The notes below the pieces were generated by a model. It searched no databases and was not told the DNA's origin. It was given only the letters and a program-made list of their open reading frames with translations. From Sclerurus mexicanus (taxonomy: Eukaryota > Chordata > Aves > Passeriformes > Furnariidae): a DNA stretch of 64,000 bases. How positions within the stretch are numbered: position 1 is the first letter of the stretch; every line of letters starts with the position of its first letter. The translations under genes were made by a program, and so were the position numbers. Below, piece by piece: positions 12,301 through 26,000 of this stretch. The stretch is taken from the NCBI GenBank assembly GCA_013396755.1, contig VWZF01003003.1, forward strand, positions 7,173-71,172. Reading direction: 5' to 3'.

Positions 12301-15126
12301 CCACCTCTTCCCCATTGTCTCTCCAACTCTCATTTGATCACAGAATTTTCTTCTCTCCCACCAACTGATTTTAAGTACCAATGGTTCACAAGTCCTACTT
12401 TATGCTTCAAGTATTGTTTCTCAGAAAAAGTATTGCCAGACTATATTAACAATATAAAAAACCTTTGCTCCCCAACCTCATTAGACATACTGCTTTGACT
12501 GATCCTTCATATAAAATTGTATTCTGAGACAAAGAAATAGTCTGGAATATTTCAGCAAAAATGCTTAAAAATTAGTGCAATAAGTGATGCAATTACAGCA
12601 AAATTGTGCATAAAGTTTTAATCATAACTAGTATATTTGGCCAAACCAGATATAAAAAAGAACACAGTATATTCCATGTGTGTTTAAGAATACATAAGCT
12701 AAGGAAAGAAAAGGCACAGAAGGCAAAAGTGCTAATTAGCTACTTTATACAAATAATAACTTTAATTTATTTAATTATAAAAGTTGGAGCCATATAGTCT
12801 CTTCAGTCGGTGACATTACAAATACTAAAAATAATAATTATAAAATATAATGTCACAGATAACCTTGTTACCTCTTAAAATTTTCACTTAAACTGAAGTT
12901 TTAAGATAGACAACAAAATCTTACCACTTTGAGTTCAAGTTGCAGTACTGTGATGATGGTGTTTTAAAAGCAGAACTAGGTTTTTCATTGCATCTATGGG
13001 TTGTGAAAAGAGGGTTACAAATTGAACACCTCAAAATTCAGATTTTAAAGTTGTTGGAGAAAAACATTTCCAGAAGGTACTTAAGTTTCTGGGATAAAAT
13101 TATTTCAGATTATTTCTACTTTTTCCGCTTTTATATAATGAAAATATCTAACATAGAAAGCTTTGAAATAAAGTTAAGCAAAGATTGTGTGAACCTCAAG
13201 AACAAGAAATTTCTAGCTTGGGTTGAATTTTTCAGATCCCTGACAGAGAACAAGGATGTGGGCTGAACACTGAAAGGAGCTGAGGTTACCAAGCCTTTCA
13301 GTCCACCTGGCTTGTTGCATGCTCTGGAGGTTTTCAAAAGTTATAGGGTAGCAGACAGAAGTGTGATTCTGAGAGCACATCTTGACTGCAGAATATCTGT
13401 TTCAAGTTTCGAGGGAACAGACATAAATGAATGGAGACAGAGGAGGCATTATAAATGAGAAGTTATGTTCTTTTGTGATGAAACCCCTCTTTATCAGAAA
13501 ACTTCAGATCAGCTATAGGTGTAGAAGTTCTTTCTCTGCTAGAGTTAGTAGAGCTCTGCCACACAGAGGGATATGCCACTAAGTCCTGATAGTGCCAGAT
13601 CCATCAACTTGTTTTGTCTTTACCAGCTCCTAAAGGGCAATGATTTCATCTTTATATGGTCACTCTGTGGTTATCCATACTGAATATCGTTAGGGAAATT
13701 CTAGTGCAGCTGAACAACTGGAACTGGATGGAGTGCTTGCAGATGACCAGGGTTGGCTGTTGCCTGTCCTCCTCTGTCTTTTATTTATACCACAAAAATG
13801 ACACTTTCCATCTAGATCATGTAGGTGATCACTGTAGTGGGACATCATTGCGATGCCTAAGGTCATTTTATAAGTGGTTGGTGGTTCTCAGTCATGGAAA
13901 GAATGTTCAATTCCAAATTATTATCAGACCTAAAAATCCCAGTAATGAACACTAGGTCCTGGATATTTGCATTAGAGCTTATACTTCTCCAATGGAGAGA
14001 CTAGAAGCTTGTTTAGGAAAATAAAATTGAAAAAGCATGATAATTACATAGGTATATGAGAAAGGACTTTAAGAAAAAATAGTAACTGTTGTCAGATCCC
14101 AGAGTACAGCAAGGGGTATTAGTGGTGTTCCCTGCATTTGCCATTACTTTTCAAAAGTAATGGACTGAGAACCACACTAAAGGCACCAGGTGTGTATTCT
14201 TTTTATAAGGCAGGAAAGAAACCAAAGACCTTGGAAAAGCCTTAAATACACTGACCCGATTTTTCACAGCGAAAGCAGAAAGGCTTAAAAATATAGGCAC
14301 TGTACTAATATTTTAAGAATTTTTAATGTTTTTTATATATACCATCCAAACACTGGCATTGCCTGCAAACTATACAATACATTTACAGTTCATCAAAATG
14401 CAGTACACATAGTGTATATAGGCAATATTCATTAGCTGATTTTAGCTAACCAGCTGAGTATTTTAATGAATGAATTAGAGCTTCAGACACTACTGTATTT
14501 CATAATAAGTTTCTGAAGATGAAGTTGATGGTAAAATTTTGTAGATTCTGATGGTGAGGTATAGTAGGGCTGAAAAGCTGGGCTCCTATTTCTTAGAAAA
14601 TGAGCATAGCCCTTTACATGAAAATAAGTCATAACGCTTGTATCTGAAGTGCTTAGCTAATACCTATCTGTGCTAACATCTATTTTTAATTTCATATCAC
14701 AGTGGACCTTGAGATATATGTGCTAGCAAATGTGTGTGTGTGTTTGTGTGTTAACTGTTGAGGATTTCTTTTATCATTCTGGTTGAATAGTACTCAATTC
14801 ACCATCAAGTTCAAACAGTTGTCCTTTCACCATTGTGAAAAGTAGCCAAGTTCTTAAATATATTTTTAAATTATTTTTTAGTTTTAGGGCTATATGAAGA
14901 ATACTGACTAAACAGTTGCCTAGTTCTGATATATTTTCCATGACAGGATGGCATTTTAGTATTTGAAAGTCTGATTTATAATTTCCATTTGCTGTTCTCT
15001 TTTTAAAACTGTAATAAGAGATTACTCTAAGGATGTGCAAATACACTACACATTATAGAATATTTTTTTTCCATTCTTAGTCCACTGTGCAGTCATGTTA
15101 TCATGTTTTATTTTTGTTGGCAACAT
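9331..15126. other. Unique AT-rich non-coding sequence
   Basis: No gene supported. The stretch 9670-9860 is compositionally even and carries E-box (CAGCTG) and TATTTAC/TAATGG-like motifs, so it could be regulatory. A (TG)n-like run sits at 14729-14750. An A-rich stretch with CAAAA units lies at 11571-11620. Confidence 0.45.
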
Positions 15127-15600
15127 AGAAAGTAGGATCAAGTGCACTCTCGGCAAGTTCACTGATGACACCAAGCTGTGTGGTGCAGGCAACACTGGAG
15201 AGAGTGGATGCCATCCACAAGGACCTTGACACACTGCAGAGACGGGCCAATGCAAACTTTATGAAATTCAACAAAGTAAAGAGCAAGGTCCTTCATTTGG
15301 GTCGTGGCATTCCCAGACACACTTACAGGTTGTGCAGAAAAGTGATTGAAAGCAGGCCTGTGGAGAAAGCCTTGGGCATGCTGGCTGTTGAAAAACTCAT
15401 CATGAGCCCAGCAAGCCAACCATGTTCTGGGCTGCATCAAAAGGAGCATGGCCAGCATGTTGAGGGAGTTGATTCCCCCCTTTACTCTGCTCTTGTGAGA
15501 CCCTACCAGTATACGGGGTACAGTTCTGATGCCACCAGCATAAGGACATGGAACTGCTAGAGCAAGTTCAGAAGATGGCCAAGATGTTGGTACAAGGACT
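15127..15600 (+). mobile_element. CR1 LINE fragment (part of the reverse-transcriptase ORF), 5'-truncated and broken
   Basis: CR1 is the dominant non-LTR retrotransposon of birds; its second ORF encodes endonuclease and reverse transcriptase. The plus strand here encodes, in pieces, the segment that starts at the catalytic FxDD motif (KFTDDTKL in one frame near 15158) and continues in another frame with MKFNKVKSKVLHLG, then SPLYSALVRPYQYTGYSSD. At least one frameshift (around 15195) and stops make it inactive. The 5' part is missing, as is usual for target-primed insertion, and the 3' end fades out before the assembly gap. No target duplication was found. The identification rests on recognising the order of conserved CR1 segments. 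Confidence 0.85.
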
Positions 15601-15756
15601 GGAGCATGTCCCGCTGTTATAACCCACCTCAGAAGGTGAGGATAACCCAAGCTCTTGTCAATAGATCCCTTGGGATGGATTAGAGTGAAATAATGCTGAA
15701 GGATCATTGTGTCTGTGTGTATATGTATATATACTTGTACGTATATGGATATTTTA

Positions 15757-16389
15757 NNNNNNNNNNNNNNNNNNNNNNNNNNNNNNNNNNNNNNNNNNNN
15801 NNNNNNNNNNNNNNNNNNNNNNNNNNNNNNNNNNNNNNNNNNNNNNNNNNNNNNNNNNNNNNNNNNNNNNNNNNNNNNNNNNNNNNNNNNNNNNNNNNNN
15901 NNNNNNNNNNNNNNNNNNNNNNNNNNNNNNNNNNNNNNNNNNNNNNNNNNNNNNNNNNNNNNNNNNNNNNNNNNNNNNNNNNNNNNNNNNNNNNNNNNNN
16001 NNNNNNNNNNNNNNNNNNNNNNNNNNNNNNNNNNNNNNNNNNNNNNNNNNNNNNNNNNNNNNNNNNNNNNNNNNNNNNNNNNNNNNNNNNNNNNNNNNNN
16101 NNNNNNNNNNNNNNNNNNNNNNNNNNNNNNNNNNNNNNNNNNNNNNNNNNNNNNNNNNNNNNNNNNNNNNNNNNNNNNNNNNNNNNNNNNNNNNNNNNNN
16201 NNNNNNNNNNNNNNNNNNNNNNNNNNNNNNNNNNNNNNNNNNNNNNNNNNNNNNNNNNNNNNNNNNNNNNNNNNNNNNNNNNNNNNNNNNNNNNNNNNNN
16301 NNNNNNNNNNNNNNNNNNNNNNNNNNNNNNNNNNNNNNNNNNNNNNNNNNNNNNNNNNNNNNNNNNNNNNNNNNNNNNNNNNNNNNNNN
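15757..16389. other. Assembly gap (633 N)
   Basis: All bases are unknown. The right edge cuts into an LTR whose first 47 bases are visible at 16390-16436, so the gap probably hides most of that LTR. Confidence 0.99.
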
Positions 16390-16436
16390 TATTCTCTTCG
16401 TTTTGATCAGTAAATTAACAAATTTCATCCATAACA
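16390..16436 (-). mobile_element. 5' end of an endogenous-retrovirus LTR, continuing into the gap
   Basis: The 47 bases match the 5' end of the solo LTR at 30014-30842 at 45 of 47 positions, and both stop at the same base. Read on the minus strand both begin TGTTATGGATGAAATTTG. The sequence to the right (16437 onward, starting TATAG) is unrelated to the flank of the other copy, as expected for independent insertions. The other end is not visible, so no target duplication can be checked. Confidence 0.75.
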
Positions 16437-16477
16437 TATAGCAATTTGAAAACATAAAAATATCACTTAAGAAACTG

Positions 16478-16691
16478 TAGAAAGAGAGAAAGAGGGGAAA
16501 GAGGGGAAAGAGAGGAAAGGAAAGAAAGGGAAGGAAGGGAAGGAAGGGAAGAAAGGAAAGAAAGGAAAGGAAGGAAAGGAAGGAAAGGAAGGAAGGAAGG
16601 AAAGGAAGAAACTCAGAAGGAAGGAATTCGGAAGGAAGGAATTCAGAATGAAGGAAGGAATTCGGAAGGAATTCGGAAGGAATTCGGAATT
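16478..16691 (+). repeat. Imperfect polypurine repeat (GGAA/GAAAG units)
   Basis: A purine-only strand made of GGGAAA, GGAAAG and GGAAGGAA variants passes into units containing GGAATTC (16625-16690), which break the pure purine run. It leads directly into the perfect AAAG array, separated by one ambiguous base at 16692. Confidence 0.9.
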
Positions 16692-16692
16692 N

Positions 16693-17346
<654 letters not shown>

Positions 17347-19055
17347 ATCTCACCATCTGTGGGTCTGCAATGATACCTGATTGCTTTAATTCAGTTGTCC
17401 TTTGGTTGAAGTGATGATCTTGGTCCATTGGGGTGGAGGAAGAAGTTCACAGAACACTCAGGTTCAGGTGCGAACACCAAGGTACCTTGTGGCAGTGGGT
17501 TTTACACGGGATGATGTAATACTTTTGATCACAGGACACTTCAGAGTCTTTGGTGGTCTAAAGAGGTTACAGTTGCCTCTATGTCAGTGCAGTCAGTCAA
17601 TTAAGGTCCATTACGGCCCATCATCAGAGATGAATACCTTCAGGCTACAAGTGAATGTTCAGTACTTCTCCAGAGGGGAGTTTGCACAGTTGAGCCACTT
17701 GTATAAAGACTTTGGCATGACAAAAATCACTATCCCACTTTTGCAGGGTTTGATTCTTATCTGGCTTGTAGTTGCCCGATCAGGGAGGTATAAACCTGAC
17801 CATGGCAAATGAATCTGTGGGCTGTGGCCTTCCCCTCTAGAACCCAGCCAGAACTTGTTATCAACTTAGCTGCTAAGAATGGCTTTCCTTGTGAATACAT
17901 TCTTCTTCCCCCAGACTTTGTTTACTTCTCCTTAGAACTGAGATATTTGGACCATAGTACCACTTTTATATTCTCTCAAGTTCCCATAAAATGGCTTAAC
18001 TAACAGTCTACTTCCCCTCAGGTATGCAAATTACAGTATTAAAAACAGATCTGTATCATAGATAGGAGATCATACTCCTCTGATGGGACCTAGATATACC
18101 AAGAGAGTTGGAAGGCTCTGTGTCACACTGAGATAACTTCTTCATGGGTGACCATCAGCTGTCCACACAGTGTAGCTTCCTCTGGTGTTCTCCCTCCACT
18201 CCTGTTGCACCAGTCTATCTGCTTTAGTCCACAGCTTTTATCACTAAGAATTAAAACTAACATAAGCTGTTTTCCAAACCTAAAGCCTCCTCAAATTCCT
18301 GCAGAGCACTTGGTTTCTCTATCCAAACAAGTCCCAAAGCCAAGAAGTCTTTGGCTGCTGGAGCCCTTGGCTAGGTAACTACCACCTGGAATCACACCCC
18401 AGAAGTCTGAAGTTATATATGTCAGTTTACTGTGAAAAATGCATGAAGACTTCACAGCCCAAAGTGCAGTTTTCCTGTAAGAACACTGATAAAATACAAT
18501 CAACTACTCTTCAGGCAGGTAAGATGTGAAGTCAATGCATTTGACCACATTCCTACAGCTCAGATGCATCAGAGAACATAACTGTAAAAAGAACTGAAAA
18601 TTAACTGTTTGCCATTTTAAAGAGAGGTGAAATCACACTACAGAAATACTTTAGGAGTTGTTCTGTCTTGTTCCCCCTGTTCTGAGAGAGCTTTCTCAGT
18701 TTTCAAAGGATGGAGATCAAGATTTTGTAAATGTAATATCTCAAAGATACGTAAATTGGGTAGACTGAATGTCACTTAAAAAAAGTCAAAATTTAATGGT
18801 CTGTATCAGGCTAGTCCTAAATGCAAAAGTAAATATTGTTCCTGCAAAAATTACAGTTAATCCTGGTAACTTTAAAAATAAAGATAAAATAACTTTTTTT
18901 TAAAAAAAAAATTTGCATGCAGAACATTCAGTAATAAACTGAAATAACTTGCAAGCAACATGTCATGTGATTTTTTTCCAGTATTTTCAGTAATTTTGTG
19001 AAATGACTAGTTTCACAATCTGACTAGAGCATAAATTCAGCTGTCATAGATTCTC
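17347..19055. other. Moderately GC-rich sequence of unknown origin, then AT-rich unique DNA
   Basis: From 17347 to about 18520 composition differs from the AT-rich surroundings and looks like old inserted sequence, perhaps part of a retrovirus-like element. I found no LTR ends or target duplication. A plus-strand frame without a stop covers about 17398-17812 (some 138 codons) but shows no recognised domain. From 18520 to 19055 nothing is seen beyond short A/T runs near 18893. Confidence 0.3.
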
Positions 19056-19310
19056 ACTTTTTTTCCTATGTTCACTGCCTATGTTCACTTCCGATGTTCA
19101 CTGTGGAGGTCACGGAGGCACTGTGGAGTTCTCCCTTTTCTGCCAGTTCCCGAAACTTCCTTTCCAAAATACGGGTCTCTCACATCTCTTCTTGGAACTT
19201 CTCTTTGTGGGACTGCTCTCTCTGCTCCTCCCACACAGAGGCAGAGGCTGAGAGTGTTGCGGGGATAGGTTTCTACACCACACTCTAAGCCCACATGGTG
19301 GAGGTAGTGT
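19056..19310. other. GC-richer patch with three short tandem copies; possible decayed repeat
   Basis: Three copies of a 13-base unit built around ATGTTCACT lie at about 19068-19103. They are followed by a patch rich in G and C that ends near 19310. Both strands are open in overlapping frames of 60-70 codons, but no protein family is recognised. It may be a degraded LTR. Confidence 0.25.
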
Positions 19311-19838
19311 ATAGGATTCTGCTATTTTTGATACAAAAATTACAGGGTGTTTGTTCTTTATTTACCAGGATAGCTATATGATTTATGAACATATGTTGAC
19401 ATCAGTTATTCCAGCCACTGTCTATAGCATTTTTAGTAAATTTGCCATCATTGCTGAGAGAAGGTGCAAAAAGTTCTTTCATTTCTTTATACAGGGAAGA
19501 TCAAGCAAATGGAATCTGTGAAGGTTTTTTAGGGTTTTATCATTAAATGTGAACAATGTTTGTATCTTCTGGATAAGCCATAAGTCTAAGTATGGGCACT
19601 GTAACTCTGTTAAGTATCTCTTTCTAGTTATAACAAAATATTGCCCAGTCATATGAGAACATTGGAATAACATGATAGTCATGCACTCTGTTTTTATTTC
19701 AGGATTTCTGTATTATAAAATTTTAGGGTTATAAATAATGTTCATAGATCATTACTCAAGACTTTCTATCCAAGTAAATTGTCCAAAATAGGCAATTACA
19801 CAGTTATTTGAAAGGTTGGAGAGAGATGGAGGGATGTG
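19311..19838. other. Unique AT-rich sequence, nothing recognised
   Basis: No repeat or coding signal is visible. Confidence 0.5.
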
Positions 19839-20005
19839 GTTGTGTGTATTTTTTGTTTGTTTGCTTGTGGTGATGGCCCGTTTGGGGTGTTTGTTTGCTG
19901 ATGGGGTTTTTGATTTGGGGAGATTTTTGTTTGGTTGGTTTGGCTTGGTTTTGGGTGGGTATGGTTTTTTTGTTTTGTTTTGTTTTTGTGGGTTTTTTTT
20001 CTGGG
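19839..20005 (+). repeat. G/T-rich low-complexity tract
   Basis: The plus strand is built almost only of G and T (TTTGTTTG, GGGGTTTTT, TTGGTTGG units), with strong strand asymmetry and several GGG or GGGG runs that could stack as quadruplexes. Frames rich in F, G, L and V across it are artefacts of composition. Confidence 0.85.
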
Positions 20006-23000
20006 AAAACTTATTTTGGAAACACTTCCTTTAGGACATTTGTGTATGATCTAGCATCTTTTTCAAAGACAAATCAGGAACAATACAGCTTAAGCATCCA
20101 ACCTTGTGTCCTTCCCCTACTGCATTCCAGCTCTATCAGCATGGTGAAACAGTCATAGTATGGAGGTTTTGAGAAAAGAATTCCACCACAGCTGAGCTGT
20201 GCCTACTGCTTGTTTCGATAATATTTATAAAAGCGTTAACTGTTTACCAACTTCATAGTGAATGTACCAACTTCACCACAGCAAGAAGATGAATGCTTTT
20301 TGCAAATTGTTTTGCAAAACCAGTACTTTACCAGAGCACCTCTCTCTTGGCAGAGACTTCTGAGACAGACAGGCCATGGCTGGATCAGCAAAGATTTCAG
20401 GAGAAGCCCTCAGGACAGATGAACCATTCAAATGGGAAATGGGGGATAACTAACATGTTTTATGGTCTAGGTGCTCTCCTGCAGCAGTATCTGATTCACA
20501 AATCTAAAAAGTAAGGCTGTTATTTTCTACATGGGAGAAGCCTAAGGCAGTTGGTGTAACAACTCCTATGTTTGGTTGTATTGAATTCTTTTGGGGGCCA
20601 AGGATTGTAGAGGGTGCGGGAAGGGCTAACCTGTTCATATAAATCTTATTAAAGAGCTTCAAACCCACATGGAAGAATTTTTGGTATCTGTTACCTCTAC
20701 ATAGCATGCAAAGTGAGCGTTTTTTTGCTACTATTTGTAGGCACCTCCCCTATTCCCAAAGCTGCTTTGATGTTTTTAGTAGATCACAAAAAAACAGATG
20801 AGAGAAGGGGCCATGACACCTTCATGAAATTTGCTTTGCAAAGATTGTTTGTAATAAAGTATGCAGTAGTATTTAAAAACTGAAATCAGACTGTTGGTCA
20901 GGTATACAAGCAAATTTCTGTAACTGCTGGAGAACAAGCTCTTTGTCTTGTTTAATGAGAATGCAAATCTGTAAGCAAGTCTAATTTTAATGATTAGTTT
21001 GCTTTGATAAACAGATATCATTATAATCTCTACTATGAGTAATTTTATTTGATGCAGGATTTATAATGATCTTAACAGTCTTAAACTGTTGCAGTTTGAA
21101 CAGGTGCATATCACTCAGAACTAATACTGTAATCACAACAGTTAGAGGACTCTACTCACATAGAAAGCTGTTTTAACCTTTCTTCCCTTACTTGCATACT
21201 TTTAAGTTTATACGTTCAATGTTGTTGATAAAGATGTCTTTCAAAAATACACAGAAAAAAATGCACTATGTTATATGTTCTCTACTTTCATATGTACTCA
21301 TGACATTTAAAACAGCCTAGAAAATGTAGATTCACAAAAGAATGTGATTTCTACACATAAACAATGTCTCCTATTTTTCAGTGTCTTTAGAATTTTCTAG
21401 TTTAGGATAGTCAACTGGAGAAACTTTATAGAATGATGGAGTTTTTGAGGTCTGTTGCACAACATTTCAAGAACATCAAGCCTCTTGGATATGTCTTTCC
21501 AAGGACCTAGAAAATGGTGATACTAAAATTTATATTTCGATATATCTTGAACAATAAAGAAGAGGAACTTCTAGGATATATGAATGAGCTACTTAGAAGA
21601 TTAAAGAGGTGCAGTGTGCAGACACGCAGAAATTGTTAGAAGGACTGTGTTAAGTTAGATATGTGTTCTTGGCCATGGAAAATACTAGATGACCCAATAG
21701 CATAATGCAGTTGGCATTGGCTCTCACTTGGGTGGAGAAGAGGTTTTCACTCTGTCCATTTCTTATGATTTTGTGCTTGCCCTCTCAAGAGTCTGGATAT
21801 ACCCTTTCTGGTATAGTTCATGACTTTTCATTCTCAGTATCTGAGGTCAAATAAGATGTACTTTTTGGGTGGCAAAGTTACTGAGGCATTGAATCTGTAA
21901 GTGTGCAACACTGCTTTCTTTTTCTGCCTAAGAACGGGAAAAGCTACAATGAATCTAAATGTTAAATTAAATGTTCTTGAAGTCTCTCCACTCTGGAATT
22001 ACCTAAACATTATAATTTATTTCCATTCAATAATAAGAATAGACAGGGATTTTTATGGTTTATGAGTGTAATTAAAAAAAAAAAATGTTCATGAAAATCA
22101 AGTCTCTGAGAAATAGTGGGGAGAAGAAAGCAAGAACACATCAAGTTAAATATAACATTTTTCTCAGTCCCCAAGTGCACTTTTATGATCAGAACCAGGA
22201 TGGTTGACTGGTCACTACATTCATTGGACAGTATGGAAGGCAAACTTGAGACTTGTACCTCAGTGATTCAAAGTGAAAATGGGCCTAAGTCTCACCATTA
22301 TATTTTGCAGATATTAATACTTATGGAATTAAGGTTTATCACCATCTCCTTGTGCTTGTGACTGCCACAATACAATTGTTTCAACAAAGGAGTAGAACAC
22401 TGAAAAGTGAAAACTAGCAGTACTAGAGGAAAACCCAAATCTCCTATTCCTTATGGAATGCCTGAGCTCAGTCAGCTGTCTGTTATCCTGCTTTCAGTCC
22501 CTTTCTCTCTTCCCTTTCTTCCTAGATCACATCTGGGTTTTTGTTGTAACAGAAACAAATTAAAAGCATATCCAATTTAAATGAAGACTTCAATCTGAAA
22601 ATGCAGAAAGAGTGATTTTCATACTTGCTTAAACTCTTGCCTGAATTATGAACCTGATATATTCATCATGTTCTCCTGCTTTCTCATTTTACATGCAACT
22701 TTTCCTTACATGAACTTTCTTTTTTCTTAGCAGCTCAGCTGACAATTCTGCTTGATTCTCCAGCAGGCAACTAAGTGAAAATAAACTCTTCTTCCTGCCC
22801 ATTGCCATTTGGGTGCTTTTCATTCATTTCAGGAATGCATCACTTTATGAAAGGAGAAGTCAAAGGCTAGGTATAGTCTAAGACAAAGTAAATCATTGCA
22901 GCCTGCAAATTCCTAGAAATGCTATACAGTTACCAAACTGTGAGACCTCTTTCTTGGAAGAGGCAAGAAGAAAGAAACACAGGTTAAGGAGGCATTTTTA

Positions 23001-26000
23001 GCAGATTTTATGCAGTAAAGTTACATGACAAGGCTTCTCTGCTCATGAAGTTAGTGGTGTATTCACTCATTCCCCAAATACTGAAGTATTATAATGATTT
23101 AACCAAATACCATCCTGTAGTCATGTAACATTTTCATGTAATGCCCAATTTGTTTTCACAGGTCATTATTTAACGTAAAGGGCATAGTACACAGTTAAAA
23201 AAAAAAAAAGTTTTTTAAATGCATGTGGAAATGTATGGAGGTTTTAGATATCTGAATCTGGAGGCCCTTCTAGCCCCACATAACCTAATTTTTTTTTTTA
23301 TTTGGCTTTCAGTAACTAAACAATTGTATTGATTTTGAGAATTTTTTTTATTTTTTGGGTTTTTTTATTTTTTAATGTACTGATGCTCTGTTTCAATTGA
23401 AATTTGAAATAAAGATAAAAAAAATTAAGTTTATTTTGAACCTTTGACAGCTCTTTATGTCAACCCATACATATATGCTTTTTTTACTTTTTTGACATTT
23501 CAATGCATAATATTACAAATATAATGTGAATAATATTTTTTGTTTGGTTTATGAGATTTATTTTTTATCATTTGGTAGAACTTGAAAGGTTCTGTGATAT
23601 TTAGACAAAATTTTGAAATTTTCCTTTTCTCTTTAAAATAGATTATAAGTAAGGTCCATAATTCATTACATATATATAATATATATATATGCACATATAT
23701 ATGTATATATACACATAAAGGAAACTTTACATTTTGAAACAAGAATTCTGCTGTCTTTAAGCAAAAAACCCAGGAGCAACACACTAGGATGAGCTGGTGA
23801 ATGCAGTAAAGAGAGAGTTAAAAAGAATGAGTACATTCTTTAAATTCCTGTACATGTTAGCTAGCCCTAAAGAAACTGTAGAGATCTGTCTAAATCTAAC
23901 TGACAGCAGTGGGTTTTATATCTAGACTAACTCTGTGTCTTTAAAAAGTGTTTCTTCACATTACTTTTATACGACACCAAGTATAATGTGCACTGGAGAC
24001 ATCTGTGAAACATATTTTGTTGGTTAAAAGTATTGCATTAAATGGTTGTCTTCCATGCAATTTTCAAATAGGAATCAATCAAGGCTTGTGTGGTGATGTG
24101 CAAATTTTCACTCAATTTGAACTGATTTGGCTCTTCAGAAGGTTAAGGTAGTTTAATGGTTGAAAGCACATTGCTGTGCAGCAAGCTGCAGAAGTCAAAG
24201 GGTTAGGGGATTAGGATTTCATTTCCTTTTAGCCATGGCCATGTCTGTTTTCTATCTAAACTACTTCTTGTTCCCATTTAACCTATGCTTTTAAAGACAA
24301 AAGGGGTTAGAACTTGTGGGCCTCAGGCTTCATTTTAACAAGATGTCTCCAGCACTTTGGTGCGTAATTTGTCATGAATGTCATAGGTCAGGGAATGTTA
24401 GAAACCTACAGCCAGCAGATGGTCATTATGACAGCAGTTAAGTTTCAGAAGCAAAAGATGCTTTGTGATATTTACACTGGCATATGAATGCTACACCTCT
24501 AAAGAATATTTTCAAGTCCACTCTTAAAATGAACTCATCCTTTTTGTCACTCACTTCTTAACTAGAGCTCATAGAAGCCCCTGAGCCAAATCCTCTTCCA
24601 CTGCTCACACGGTTCAGTGGGGTTCCTTCCAGCAGCAAGACGTATCTATAGAACAGCCCTTTTTATATACAAATACCAGTAATTGTCCAGAATTACTAGC
24701 CATAGACAAACTTTTCATGTTCAATTAAATTAGAAAAAAAATTCTTTTTCATTCTCATGGTACTTTTATGCATTGTTATTCTTTTCAAACTACACTGAAA
24801 ATGGAGGCTTCATATAATCACAAAATGGGCATTTCCTGACAACACAGTATTTTCAGCTGAATAAAAATCTATAATATTTTGTTTCACATGATACCATCAG
24901 ACCTGAGAAACTTACATAAGCAGGATACCAGTTCCATTATGAGAGCCAATACACAATATTTAAGATTTTAAAGAGGAAGATGAGAAACCTGTCATGAGCA
25001 ATCTCAGCTACCAAAATCCTGCAGCCCAAAGTTGCATTTAAAAAACCCCACAAAATAAACCCCACCAAAATCAGTATCACAGTTCTGCACTCAGATCTAC
25101 ATTGAATTGTTTTACAGAAAGAGCTGTATGTTCCTTCAAGAGAACTGGCTGAGTAGTTGGCTGATCTCTTATAAGCCTTATGACAAATGTTGATCTTGAA
25201 GAGAGAGCAAGGTGGTCTTTTTTTACAAACCAGCTCTATGAAAGTGTTTTGTGCATAAAGGCTGAAGATACAGATAAGTGCAGGAATAGAGATGTAAACT
25301 TGTGTGTGACAAGCTGACAGGCAGGCAAATGGGTTTAATATTGCTCGTAAGTGAAGGACGTGGATGAGCAAAAGGTAAAAGACAAGCCTCTTTTTCCAAG
25401 AAAACTCGTAAAGTCAAGAAAACCTCTGCTATATTTAGTAGCAAGAAGTTACATCGTGCAGATTTGCTCAAAGCATCATTCAGCAGTAATCATTCAGAAT
25501 GAGAGAATTAATTTTCTTTCTAGACATTGAAGAACTTATTTTACTATGTCTTATCCAAATCACTTAGTTGAACTTTGTGAAGGTCACTATCTGACATGTT
25601 TTATGCATGTGAGAAAATAACTACAGCAACAGCAGCTGGAATTTGAAGAAGCCTAATTTCCAGGGAAATATGGCTGTGCCATCCATCCATCTGCCTGATA
25701 ATTCCCCTTTAGTAATTTTTGAGCAGTTGTCCAGTTTCAACAGGTTTCAGTGAACTTTCAGATGTTCACAAAAGATTTAAAAATAACTTTGTTCCTGAAG
25801 GTTTCCTGAAAATTAGTGACCCAATACAGAAGACTGACCCAACTTATTCCTGAAGTACAAGACTATCAGTTAGCAGTGCTATCAGACTTCATGTGCAGGA
25901 TCAGAGCACAAAACCCACCAAGATGTTCTTGTTGCCAAACTGTTAGGTTGTAGATGAGAATTAGCTCCTAAAGACATGTCTCGATGGGGGAATAGAAGGG

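Noticed and set aside
15165..15560. 131-codon frame as an independent gene
   Set aside because: It is part of the CR1 reverse-transcriptase region, in a frame that differs from the segment just before it.
17402..17812. Approximately 138-codon plus-strand frame
   Set aside because: No recognisable domain, no start context, no splice sites; kept only as an unassigned block.
19816..20034. Hydrophobic frame resembling a membrane protein
   Set aside because: Produced by G/T-rich low-complexity DNA; the same holds for 30887-31147.
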